6,161 bases of DNA from Candidatus Pacearchaeota archaeon. Lineage in GTDB: Archaea; Nanobdellota; Nanobdellia; Pacearchaeales; GW2011-AR1. The translations under genes were made by a program, and so were the position numbers. Where the stretch lies: assembly GCA_017609695.1 (NCBI GenBank), contig JAFCDM010000033.1:1-6161 (forward strand), in the 5' to 3' direction. A model generated the notes under the pieces. That model saw only the letters and a list, made by a program, of their open reading frames with translations. It was not told where the DNA came from and did not search any database. Shown piece by piece: positions 1-5,598 of the stretch (its first letter is position 1; each line of letters opens with the position of its first letter).

Positions 1-588
1 TCTTACAGGAAATTGTTTTGATTCTACATCAACACCAATGGGTGAATCTTTTAAAACACTTAATTCACTTACTTCTTCTAAATCAATTTTATTAAAACTA
101 AATGCAAAATCATTTTTTGCACCCAAAGAAGATTTCAAATCAGAGTAGCCTGTTTCATAATCTTGTTTTAAATTTACAATTTTTTCCCATACGACCATAT
201 CTTCTTCTGAATAAACACCTAACTCATAACTATCAAATAAAGTATTTTTTACACCACTTCCAAAAACTTCATTAGAAAAATAAATATTCAATTTTAAGGG
301 GTTTGTATTGGGCTCAGAAACTTCTTTAAAACTATTTCCATATTCAGAAGGGAGAATATATTCTGAACCCGCCCCACTTTCAATACCTATCACAGAAATT
401 CTTCCAATTGTAGAACTAATTTCATCTATAAAACTATCTCGGATATCATCAATTCCTGAAACACTTTCTTTTGTTTTTGCAAAAGGATTAATAAATATAA
501 AAATGAAAATTATAGCTCCAATAAACAAAGCAAATGAAAGTATAACCTCTAAATGCCCCTGCGCCTTCAAATCTCTTTTTTTTATCAT
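1..588 (-). CDS. class III prepilin-like surface protein, N-terminal part (C-terminus beyond window)
   Basis: Probable pilin or pilin-like subunit, processed by an archaeal prepilin peptidase (EppA/FlaK type, not in the window) and handled by the neighbouring ATPase and platform proteins. All 196 codons are open to the left edge, so the stop and C-terminus are missing. The start is ATG at 588, with an in-frame TAG 15 nt upstream and a weak AGGT (602-599). The N-terminus is MIKKRDLKA|QGHLEV: a basic leader, then Q at +1 and E at +5, which is the class III signal pattern, with predicted cleavage A9|Q10. A hydrophobic helix follows (about residues 15-33, VILSFALFIGAIIFIFIFI), then a soluble domain of more than 160 residues rich in S, E, D and V. 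It is last in the visible operon, 245 bp after the TadC-like gene. The ectodomain is larger than in a typical small class III pilin, so it may be a minor or tip pilin. The pilin-type N-terminus is well supported; the precise role is inferred. Confidence 0.85.
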   Translation of the reverse strand, partial: MIKKRDLKAQGHLEVILSFALFIGAIIFIFIFINPFAKTKESVSGIDDIRDSFIDEISSTIGRISVIGIESGAGSEYILPSEYGNSFKEVSEPNTNPLKLNIYFSNEVFGSGVKNTLFDSYELGVYSEEDMVVWEKIVNLKQDYETGYSDLKSSLGAKNDFAFSFNKIDLEEVSELSVLKDSPIGVDVESKQFPVR

Positions 589-649
589 TTTTTGTTTTAC
601 CTATTTTACTCTTTACTTATATCCCTATAAAACATAAGCTGCTGTTATT

Positions 650-801
650 AGCTTAATCTACAACCTGCATCTCGTTCCTTTTTATAAAGTTATAAGTTTT
701 AAGCTTAATCTTACTCTATGTGTCCTTCCTATTTTTTTGATTATTGGTTTTAATCTTAATTTTTTACTAACATTTCGTTAAGTTTTATAAGTTATTAGTT
801 T
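650..801 (-). repeat. three tandem copies of a degenerate ~50-nt intergenic repeat
   Basis: Read on the minus strand, units at 801-753, 750-702 and 699-650 each begin AAACTAATA or a close variant (AAACCAATA, AAACTTATA). They carry an A/T core near TTATAAAA and end close to GATTAAGCT, with a purine-rich variable middle. Start-to-start distances are 51 and 51 nt. A further partial unit may start at 654 (AAGCTAATAACA). The repeats fill most of the 245-bp gap between the TadC-like gene and the pilin gene and match the units at 1787-1892. Function is unknown: TATA-like promoter modules, RNA processing or regulatory leader elements, or decayed sequence are all possible. Units differ at many middle positions and I aligned them by eye. 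Confidence 0.6.
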
Positions 802-833
802 ATTCATTTTATTAATCCTCTATAATATTTAAA

Positions 834-1754
834 TCATCCTCCTAAAAAGATTTTCGCTCCTGTTCCAATTAATACAGCCAATAATACTAAAATAAAAGAA
901 TGTTTTAAACCAGCTCTAACTTTTCCTTCAGAAAGTTTCCCGATTACTAATCCTGCAAAAAAGCCTTGGACAAGTAATAACCAAAGAAAAGGTCTTGTTA
1001 ATTCCTCAGAGCTTGCAGTTCCTTCACCACCAAACATTCCTTCAAATCCAGTCCCATATGAACCAATATCTGCACCACCAACATTTCCCAAATCTGTAGC
1101 AATAGGTAAAATTTTGAATTGCATAACTAACATAATTATAATAAAAATCAAGAAAATAATATATCCTTGAACAACAAGATTATACATAGCAGCTTTTCTT
1201 TCTTTTCTTAATTTTTCAATTTGTGCAACAGATTTTGCAACAGATTCTAAAACGTCTTCAATTCTTCCACCAGCTTGTTCAGATTCACTAATAATAATCA
1301 CTGCCCGGGTTATTGTTGGGCTTCCAACATCTCTTGCAAAAGTTTGAAATGCAATTTTAATAGGAATCCCTAATGAAATCTGATTTGCAAGTTTTTGGAC
1401 ATAAGGAGTTAAATTTCCATAGTTTTTTGTCCTGATATTTAAAATACTCTTACTAATTGGAGTTCCTGCTTTAACACTTTCAACTAAATTTCTTGCAAAT
1501 TCTAAAAACATTTCTTCTTTTTCTCTTGTTGAACTAGACTCTATAAGCAGAGAGATAAAAAAAGGCAAACCTGCTATGACAAAAGCAATTCCTAAAAGAA
1601 AATAAAATAAATCAGTTCCTCTAAGGAAAATAAAAGATAAAATAACTATCATTAAAGAGATAATCATACTTATTATCTGTGATTTTTTAATTTCTATTCC
1701 AAACAATTTTCTTTGTTTTTTTATCATTTTTTGTTCTTTATTTAATATGCCCAT
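834..1754 (-). CDS. TadC/FlaJ-like platform protein, type II secretion system F (GspF) family
   Basis: Integral membrane platform protein of a type IV pilus-like assembly machine; in this family it couples the cytoplasmic ATPase to pilin insertion or extraction. The 306 residues show two N-terminal membrane segments (about 26-44 and 49-72). A single cytoplasmic GspF domain follows (about 80-190), with the family pattern LARNLVESVKAGTPISK-like at 86-102, then GIPIKIAFQTFARDVGS at 129-145, and SESEQAGGRIEDVLESVA at 156-173. Three more membrane segments lie at about 192-213, 254-273 and 284-303. The loop at about 222-250 is glycine-rich. The ATG at 1754 has AAGGAT (1768-1763) 8 nt upstream. A second Met at residue 10 (1727) is possible but lacks such a site. 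It lies 156 bp after the larger FlaJ-like gene and 245 bp before the pilin gene, with repeats on both sides. The length matches bacterial TadC better than the longer, two-domain ArlJ. The family is confident; the exact subfamily name is inferred. Confidence 0.88.
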   Translation of the reverse strand: MGILNKEQKMIKKQRKLFGIEIKKSQIISMIISLMIVILSFIFLRGTDLFYFLLGIAFVIAGLPFFISLLIESSSTREKEEMFLEFARNLVESVKAGTPISKSILNIRTKNYGNLTPYVQKLANQISLGIPIKIAFQTFARDVGSPTITRAVIIISESEQAGGRIEDVLESVAKSVAQIEKLRKERKAAMYNLVVQGYIIFLIFIIIMLVMQFKILPIATDLGNVGGADIGSYGTGFEGMFGGEGTASSEELTRPFLWLLLVQGFFAGLVIGKLSEGKVRAGLKHSFILVLLAVLIGTGAKIFLGG

Positions 1755-1762
1755 AATCTTAT

Positions 1763-1768
1763 ATCCTT
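1763..1768 (-). promoter_or_regulatory. Shine-Dalgarno-like site for the TadC-like gene
   Basis: AAGGAT on the minus strand lies 8 nt before the ATG at 1754 and supports that start over the internal Met codon at 1727. It sits within GGATATAAG, a 9-mer that recurs at 624-616 in the leader of the pilin gene. Confidence 0.5.
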
Positions 1769-1786
1769 CTAGAGATTTAGCAGATT

Positions 1787-1892
1787 AGCTTAAGCCTTAC
1801 CCATCTCTCCTTTCTATTTTATACATTATTAGTTTATTTTATCAGCTTAATCTCCAACCCACACCTCATTAAGTTTTATAAGCTATTAGTTT
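1787..1892 (-). repeat. two copies of the ~50-nt intergenic repeat
   Basis: Units at 1892-1844 and 1835-1787 (57 nt start to start) belong to the same family as those at 650-801. The 24-nt stretch 1869-1892 matches 778-801 with one mismatch. The stretch 1844-1870 matches 650-676 at about 22 of 27 positions. In the 1892 unit, CTTAAT (1846-1851 on the plus strand) can pair with ATTAAG (1868-1873). The 753-801 unit keeps an equivalent pairing with one wobble, while the others do not clearly keep it. The repeats occupy the gap between the two platform-protein genes. A shortened tail of the pattern (AAGATTA) runs into the leader and start of the TadC-like gene. Confidence 0.6.
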
Positions 1893-1910
1893 CTTTTTTC
1901 TTTCCTCCAG

Positions 1911-3284
1911 TTACAATTTTGGTTGTTTTAGTTTTAAAAACATGATAAAAAGTAAATTAAGGAAAACTATTGCTAATATTACTAAAAAACCAAGAGTTTT
2001 AACACCTAATCCCATAAAAGAAGTTAAAGTTCCTGTGCTACCCATAACTACAAATAACAATAATAATATCATTGGAGCTGCAATTGCAATACTAATATAA
2101 ATATCCATAAAAGTTTCAGAAGTTTTAGTATATTTCTCTCTTTCTAACCTATATTCAAATAATAAAGATTCAGCATGTTTGTCTAAGAAAATATGTAAAT
2201 CTCCTCCAGAAGTCATAGCCGTAGCAAAACCATCTAATAATCCTTTTAGTTTAGGGGAAGGGCAAGAACGAGAGATTCTTTTTAAAGCACTTATGACATC
2301 TAGTCCATGAAAATTAATCAGATTCATTAATTTCTTAAACTCTATGTTTGAATATTTATACTCTTTATTCTTTAAAATAATTTTAAAAATATTCACAGGC
2401 TCTATACCAGAAGTAGCTATGGCAGACATATGTATAGCAACAAAAGGTAGTTCTTGATCAATTTTTGCACCTAGGCTTTTACCCTCGGTAACAGGATAAA
2501 TATACATTAAAAATCCAGCACCAAGGGGGATAACAAAAAGAACCCAAAAAACCTTTACTATTCTTAATAAAATTGATTCTCCAGCAACACTTAAAAATGG
2601 AAATAACAGACTTACTTTAAAAAATAATAATAAAATAAACACAAATATACTAATAAAAAAACTAATTAAAATAGTTAAAAAAATCATTGAAACATAAGTT
2701 CCTACGATAAAACGAGAATTCATTTTTCTAAGGTTTCGATTTAATTTATTAAAGTGCCCTTTAGCAATAAGACTATTTGAAAAATTTCTAAAAAACTTAT
2801 TAGCTAGTTTAGCATATGAACTTGGTTTTCCAAATATCCCAGAAGTCTTTTCAACAGCATATTTCTTCTTAAGCTTATTTATTGAAAGATTACTTTTACT
2901 TAAATTTTCTAAAAAAATTAATCTATCTTTATTATCAATTGTAAGAGAAACTTGTTCTTCTTCTGGTTTAGGTTGGTATTTAAGCTTAACAAATTTTTTT
3001 GTTTGAACAGGTTTAGCAACAGATTGTCCAAGGGTATCAGAGGGAAGTTTTTTATACAACCCAACGCCACCTAATAATCCAGGAGTTGAATTATTCAGTA
3101 TTTTTAATTGATTTCTTAGCGCAGAAATAGAATTAATCAAAAGCATTTTTTCTTTTACATTTATAGAAGATTGATTATTAGTTTCTAAATTTTGAATTAT
3201 ATCTAACTGATTTGTAAAAATATACATTTCTCTGATTATTTCTGCAATGTGTTTCAAATTTTGTTGTAATGCTTCAAATGTCAT
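1911..3284 (-). CDS. FlaJ/TadB-like archaeal platform protein with helical N-terminal extension
   Basis: Second polytopic platform protein of the pilus-like machine, 457 residues from the ATG at 3284. This start is preferred because it falls 1 nt after the TAA of the upstream gene; the longer frame to 3320 begins with TTG and would overlap that gene by 35 nt. Residues 1-65 form a charged helical region, followed by a linker (STPGLLGG, about 66-73). Residues 98-142 contain a KDRLIFLENLS-type segment that I recall from archaeal FlaJ-like proteins. Hydrophobic stretches lie at about 192-222 and 241-263. One GspF domain spans about 280-400 (LPFVAIHMSAIATSGIEP, then SPKLKGLLDGFATAMTSGGDL, then ERE-K and ETFMDIYIS). 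Two C-terminal membrane segments follow at about 396-414 and 428-451. Only one clear GspF domain is seen, whereas ArlJ usually has two, so the 306-residue neighbour may supply the other. Family assignment is strong. Confidence 0.88.
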   Translation of the reverse strand: MTFEALQQNLKHIAEIIREMYIFTNQLDIIQNLETNNQSSINVKEKMLLINSISALRNQLKILNNSTPGLLGGVGLYKKLPSDTLGQSVAKPVQTKKFVKLKYQPKPEEEQVSLTIDNKDRLIFLENLSKSNLSINKLKKKYAVEKTSGIFGKPSSYAKLANKFFRNFSNSLIAKGHFNKLNRNLRKMNSRFIVGTYVSMIFLTILISFFISIFVFILLLFFKVSLLFPFLSVAGESILLRIVKVFWVLFVIPLGAGFLMYIYPVTEGKSLGAKIDQELPFVAIHMSAIATSGIEPVNIFKIILKNKEYKYSNIEFKKLMNLINFHGLDVISALKRISRSCPSPKLKGLLDGFATAMTSGGDLHIFLDKHAESLLFEYRLEREKYTKTSETFMDIYISIAIAAPMILLLLFVVMGSTGTLTSFMGLGVKTLGFLVILAIVFLNLLFIMFLKLKQPKL

Positions 3285-3285
3285 T

Positions 3286-3480
3286 TTAGATTTTATTTCC
3301 AGTTTTAGGTTTATCTTCAATTATTACAGAAATCTTAGCTTGAGATTCTAGAATTTCTTGTTTAGCTTTATTAAAATCTTCAGCATTATTGTTAGCATAA
3401 GCTTTTTCTACTTTCTTAGAAGATGCCTGCATAGTTTCAACTAATTGAGCTAAATTTTTTAATTGTTGTAAATCTAACAT
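3286..3480 (-). CDS. small helical protein of unknown function
   Basis: A 64-residue, soluble protein that I do not recognise. It has no signal peptide, membrane segment or cysteine. Two amphipathic helices are likely: about 3-28 (LQQLKNLAQLVETM) and about 32-54 (DFNKAKQEILESQAKISVII), joined at NNN and followed by a polar tail (DKPKTGNKI). The ATG at 3480 has GAGGG (3492-3488) 7 nt upstream, overlapping the stop of the RHH gene. Its own stop is 1 nt before the FlaJ-like start, so the three genes are tightly coupled. The first helix resembles the N-terminus of that FlaJ-like protein (both have LQQ followed by a long helix), which suggests, without proving, that the two pack together at the base of the machine. 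Confidence 0.75.
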   Translation of the reverse strand: MLDLQQLKNLAQLVETMQASSKKVEKAYANNNAEDFNKAKQEILESQAKISVIIEDKPKTGNKI

Positions 3481-3485
3481 TTTTT

Positions 3486-3492
3486 ATCCCTC
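3486..3492 (-). promoter_or_regulatory. Shine-Dalgarno site GAGGGAT for the 64-residue protein
   Basis: GAGGGAT on the minus strand overlaps the TGA of the upstream RHH gene (3493-3491), and its GAGGG core ends 7 nt before the ATG at 3480. This supports both the start choice and coupled translation. Confidence 0.55.
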
Positions 3493-3643
3493 ATTTTGTT
3501 TTAATTTCTTTTTCTAATTTATCTAAAACAGCAATATTAACAAATTGTTTTGCATTAGAATACTTAATTTTCATATATTTATTTTTAACTAATCTCTGAA
3601 CTTTCTTCAGTAAATCTTCATCTATTTTTACTACTCCTACCAT
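3491..3643 (-). CDS. ribbon-helix-helix (CopG/Arc-type) small DNA-binding protein
   Basis: A 50-residue protein that looks like a complete RHH domain. There is a short N-terminal strand (GVVKI, residues 3-7), then helix A (DEDLLKKVQRLVKN, 8-21), a turn with NKYMKIKYSN, and helix B (NAKQFVNIAVLDKLEKE, about 30-46). The YSNAKQFVNIAVLDKLE segment fits the usual archaeal RHH signature (S-x-x-x-F-V-x-x-A-V-x-x-K-L-E). RHH proteins dimerise and place the strand pair in the major groove, mostly as repressors. It is the first gene of the platform-pilin cluster, and the next gene's ribosome site overlaps its stop. The start is ATG at 3643; no good Shine-Dalgarno is seen nearby (GGGTGG at 3670-3665 is about 21 nt away). 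The inverted repeat about 40 nt upstream is a candidate operator, so autoregulation is a reasonable inference. It carries no toxin partner typical of an RHH antitoxin. Confidence 0.75.
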   Translation of the reverse strand: MVGVVKIDEDLLKKVQRLVKNKYMKIKYSNAKQFVNIAVLDKLEKEIKTK

Positions 3644-3681
3644 CTTATTTTAAATATTTTTATTCCACCCTTTTTTTGATA

Positions 3682-3713
3682 TTAAAGTTACTTTCAGTAA
3701 CTTTAAGTAACTT
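3682..3713. promoter_or_regulatory. candidate operator: 11-bp inverted repeat plus third half-site
   Basis: TTAAAGTTACT (3682-3692), spacer TTC, AGTAACTTTAA (3696-3706) is a perfect inverted repeat. A further AGTAACTT at 3706-3713 repeats the right half-site 10 bp on. Half-site centres are thus 10-11 bp apart, on one face of the helix, as expected for cooperative RHH dimers. The array lies about where a minus-strand transcript from the adjacent TATA-like box would start, so a bound protein would block the RHH operon and probably the divergent gene. It could instead form an RNA hairpin in the leader. Confidence 0.55.
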
Positions 3714-3724
3714 ATATTTATAAA
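3714..3724. promoter_or_regulatory. TATA-like box in the divergent promoter region
   Basis: ATATTTATAAA reads as a plausible archaeal TATA element on both strands (minus: TTTATAAATAT). About 25 nt away on the minus side is the centre of the inverted repeat, giving a leader of about 50 nt for the RHH gene. On the plus side initiation near 3745 would give a leader of about 40 nt for the gene at 3786. No transcription data exist here, and AT-rich sequence makes such boxes common. Confidence 0.4.
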
Positions 3725-3772
3725 GTTATGGATTAGGTATAATGCACCACAATAATCTTTAAAAAAACAAAA

Positions 3773-3781
3773 TTTATATAA
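3773..3781. promoter_or_regulatory. second TATA-like element, role uncertain
   Basis: TTTATATAA matches the archaeal box well but ends only 4 nt before the ATG at 3786. It is therefore too close to serve that start, and no later in-frame Met exists. It could drive a minus-strand transcript with a leader of about 100 nt for the RHH gene, or be incidental. Confidence 0.2.
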
Positions 3782-3785
3782 TTAT

Positions 3786-4067
3786 ATGATAAAGCTAAAA
3801 CCTCTTGAAGAAATAAGCATACAGAATTCAGGGGATTTACTTTTGCTTAAATTAGAAAGTTCCAACAGCTCTGAAAAAGAAAAGGGACCACGTATCCCGG
3901 GATACTTTTTTAATGGTAAATTTAAAAGTCTTCCTGGGAACAGCTATCCTTTAAAGGAAACTTATGTGGCTTTAAAAGAAAGAGCAGTAGACATCACTGA
4001 TGGAACTTATTTAGGTTCTAAAATTTTAGGTTATGAAGTTGTAAGAAAGTTTAAGAAAGAGAAATAA
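3786..4067 (+). CDS. hypothetical protein, 93 residues
   Basis: I do not recognise this protein. It is soluble and basic, with no signal peptide, membrane segment or cysteine. It starts MIKLKPLEEISIQ, followed by a hydrophobic strand (GDLLLLKLES), a polar stretch (NSSEKEKGPR), a Gly/Pro/aromatic segment (IPGYFFNGKFKSLPGNSYP), and a C-terminal part that looks helical then strand-like (ETYVALKERAVDI, LGYEVVRKFKKEK). It is the only plus-strand gene. It diverges from the RHH gene across a 142-bp promoter region and converges with the ATPase gene, with a 4-nt gap between stops. No Shine-Dalgarno is visible before the only Met. Being controlled from the same region as the RHH gene suggests co-regulation with the pilus genes, but a role in the machine is not shown. 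Sensible composition and no competing long frame support it as a real gene. Confidence 0.65.
   Translation: MIKLKPLEEISIQNSGDLLLLKLESSNSSEKEKGPRIPGYFFNGKFKSLPGNSYPLKETYVALKERAVDITDGTYLGSKILGYEVVRKFKKEK
3892..3905. repeat. 14-bp perfect palindrome within the 93-residue gene
   Basis: GTATCCCGGGATAC is self-complementary and unusually GC-rich for this AT-rich window. It lies inside the plus-strand gene and encodes part of R-I-P-G-Y. It may be chance or a protein-binding or restriction-type site. Confidence 0.35.
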
Positions 4068-4071
4068 TTTC

Positions 4072-5598
4072 TCATTTAATCCCAAAAGCACTTAAAACTG
4101 CACTTGGATTTTTATGATATTGATTAATTATTTTTTGAGTTTGTTTAAATTCAAAAATTCCTCGCCTTTGCAATTCATATAAAAGCCTAGTTCGTATTAT
4201 AAATTCTTTATTTAACTCTTCAACATTTTTTCCATACTTTTTAGCAATTTTTTGAAAAACTTTACTATCTTTTTTAAAATAAAAAACATTATCTCTTGAA
4301 TTCCAAACAAAAGGAACATTAGTTAATGCAACCCCCTTGTTATCCACATTAATTATTTCCACAATCTCCCTTAATTTTCTTGTTTGTTGTCTATTTATTA
4401 CTGTATGAGTCATTATTGCAACACAATCTAAGGTATTTAAGAGAGTGGGGGACAACTCTATAGGAGGAGTTTCTAATCTTTTAATAAGGGTATCAACAGA
4501 ATCTGAGTGAATTGTGCTAATTGAAGAATGTCCTGATGCCATCCCTTGAAATAATACAAAGGCTTCTTTTCCTCTTACTTCTCCAACAATAACATAATCT
4601 GGATTTTGCCTAAATGAGTTTTTTAATAAACTAAATAAATCAACTTCTCCTGTTTTCCCTTGTCCTAAAGGGGTTCTTGCAACACTTGGAAGCCAGTTTT
4701 CACGAGGAATATTTAATTCCTTTGTATCTTCAATTGAAACAACTCTTGCTTCAGGAGGAATAAAAAATGCAATTGCATTTAGTAAGGTTGTTTTTCCAGA
4801 AGCAGTTGAACCAGAAATTAAAATATTTGATTTATGTTCTAATAATATCCAAAAATATGCTAACATTTCTGGGCTCAAAGTTCCCATGTTTAGTAATTGA
4901 ATTGGGGTCCAAGGAATTTTTGTAAATTTTCTAATAGTAAAAGTAGGCCCCCGACTTGTTATGTCTTTAGTATATGTAGCATTAACTCTTGAACCATCAG
5001 ACAAAGAGCCATCTAATAAGGGACTAGCATAAGAAATATATTTACCACACCTTTGAGCAAGTTTTTCAACAAAACTAGAAAGATCCTCCATTGAAATATA
5101 TTTTATATTTGTCTTCATATTCCTATAAAGTCTATGAACAATATAAACAGGGGTATTAACCCCATTACACTCTATGTCTTCAATAAAAAAATCCTTAATT
5201 ATTGGTTCTATTTCATTTAGACCAATAAAATCCCTAAACAAATAATAAAATATCTTAGTATACGAATCTTCATTTATTTTTAATCCAAGCTCTTCTATTA
5301 ATAACAAAGAAGTTTTCTCTATATACTTAATCGTGGATTCTTTTGTTTTTTCAACTAGTAGGTTTAAATTAACCATTTCTGCAAGATTTTTTTCTAAAAC
5401 TTCTAAAAAAGATTTTTCTTCTTCAGATAAAAGAGGTTCTTCAATCTCATAAATTAATTCCCCTTCCTGACTATTCCAATAAATATGCACACTAACATAA
5501 GGAGGAATTAAAGCATATCTAACATTAATTTTAGTTTTATCATGGATTTTAGGTAAGGAAGGAATACTTGGATTTAAATTAATTTGTATTTGTTTCAT
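4072..5598 (-). CDS. FlaI/GspE-family type II/IV secretion (pilus assembly) ATPase
   Basis: Cytoplasmic hexameric motor ATPase that powers pilin assembly through the platform proteins. Of 508 residues, the N-terminal part (about 24-70, YALIPPYVSVHIYW, then EIEEPLLSEEEKSFL) and the segment at 138-165 (IEDIECNGVNTPVYIVHR) are typical of the archaeal FlaI/GspE group. All catalytic elements are present: Walker A GSTASGKT (263-270, K269), Asp box SIEDTKEL (288-295), Walker B region PDYVIVGEVRGKE (333-345, E340), and His box GHSSISTIHSDS (356-367, H357 and H364). R204 and R223 are candidate inter-subunit arginines. The ATG at 5598 overlaps the TGA of the LamG gene as ATGA, with no clear Shine-Dalgarno, so translation is probably coupled. 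It ends 4 nt from the convergent plus-strand gene. It could be called ArlI-like, but no other archaellum genes (ArlH, ArlF/G, archaellins) are seen, so a pilus or adhesin system fits better. Confidence 0.95.
   Translation of the reverse strand: MKQIQINLNPSIPSLPKIHDKTKINVRYALIPPYVSVHIYWNSQEGELIYEIEEPLLSEEEKSFLEVLEKNLAEMVNLNLLVEKTKESTIKYIEKTSLLLIEELGLKINEDSYTKIFYYLFRDFIGLNEIEPIIKDFFIEDIECNGVNTPVYIVHRLYRNMKTNIKYISMEDLSSFVEKLAQRCGKYISYASPLLDGSLSDGSRVNATYTKDITSRGPTFTIRKFTKIPWTPIQLLNMGTLSPEMLAYFWILLEHKSNILISGSTASGKTTLLNAIAFFIPPEARVVSIEDTKELNIPRENWLPSVARTPLGQGKTGEVDLFSLLKNSFRQNPDYVIVGEVRGKEAFVLFQGMASGHSSISTIHSDSVDTLIKRLETPPIELSPTLLNTLDCVAIMTHTVINRQQTRKLREIVEIINVDNKGVALTNVPFVWNSRDNVFYFKKDSKVFQKIAKKYGKNVEELNKEFIIRTRLLYELQRRGIFEFKQTQKIINQYHKNPSAVLSAFGIK

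Noticed and set aside
308..637. Plus-strand open frame of 109 codons
   Set aside because: It is antisense to the prepilin-like gene at 588-1, whose minus frame carries a clear class III signal and membrane helix and is open to the window edge.
650..1892. CRISPR array
   Set aside because: Units are degenerate, run almost head to tail without unique spacers of constant length, and are interrupted by a gene.
3285..3320. Twelve-codon N-terminal extension of the FlaJ-like gene
   Set aside because: It would start at TTG and overlap the 64-residue gene by 35 nt. The ATG at 3284, 1 nt after that gene's stop, is the simpler start.
3491..4067. Toxin-antitoxin pair made of the RHH protein and the 93-residue protein
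   Set aside because: The genes diverge instead of forming an operon, and the 93-residue protein shows no toxin motif I recognise.
4068..4140. Transcription terminators in the convergent gap
   Set aside because: Only 4 nt separate the two stops. T-runs on the plus strand at about 4109-4113 and 4131-4136 lie inside the ATPase gene and are no stronger than elsewhere in this AT-rich sequence.
4072..5598. Archaellum ATPase (arlI) as a firm gene name
   Set aside because: The motifs fit the family, but no archaellins or ArlF/G/H genes are in view, so the specific symbol is not justified.
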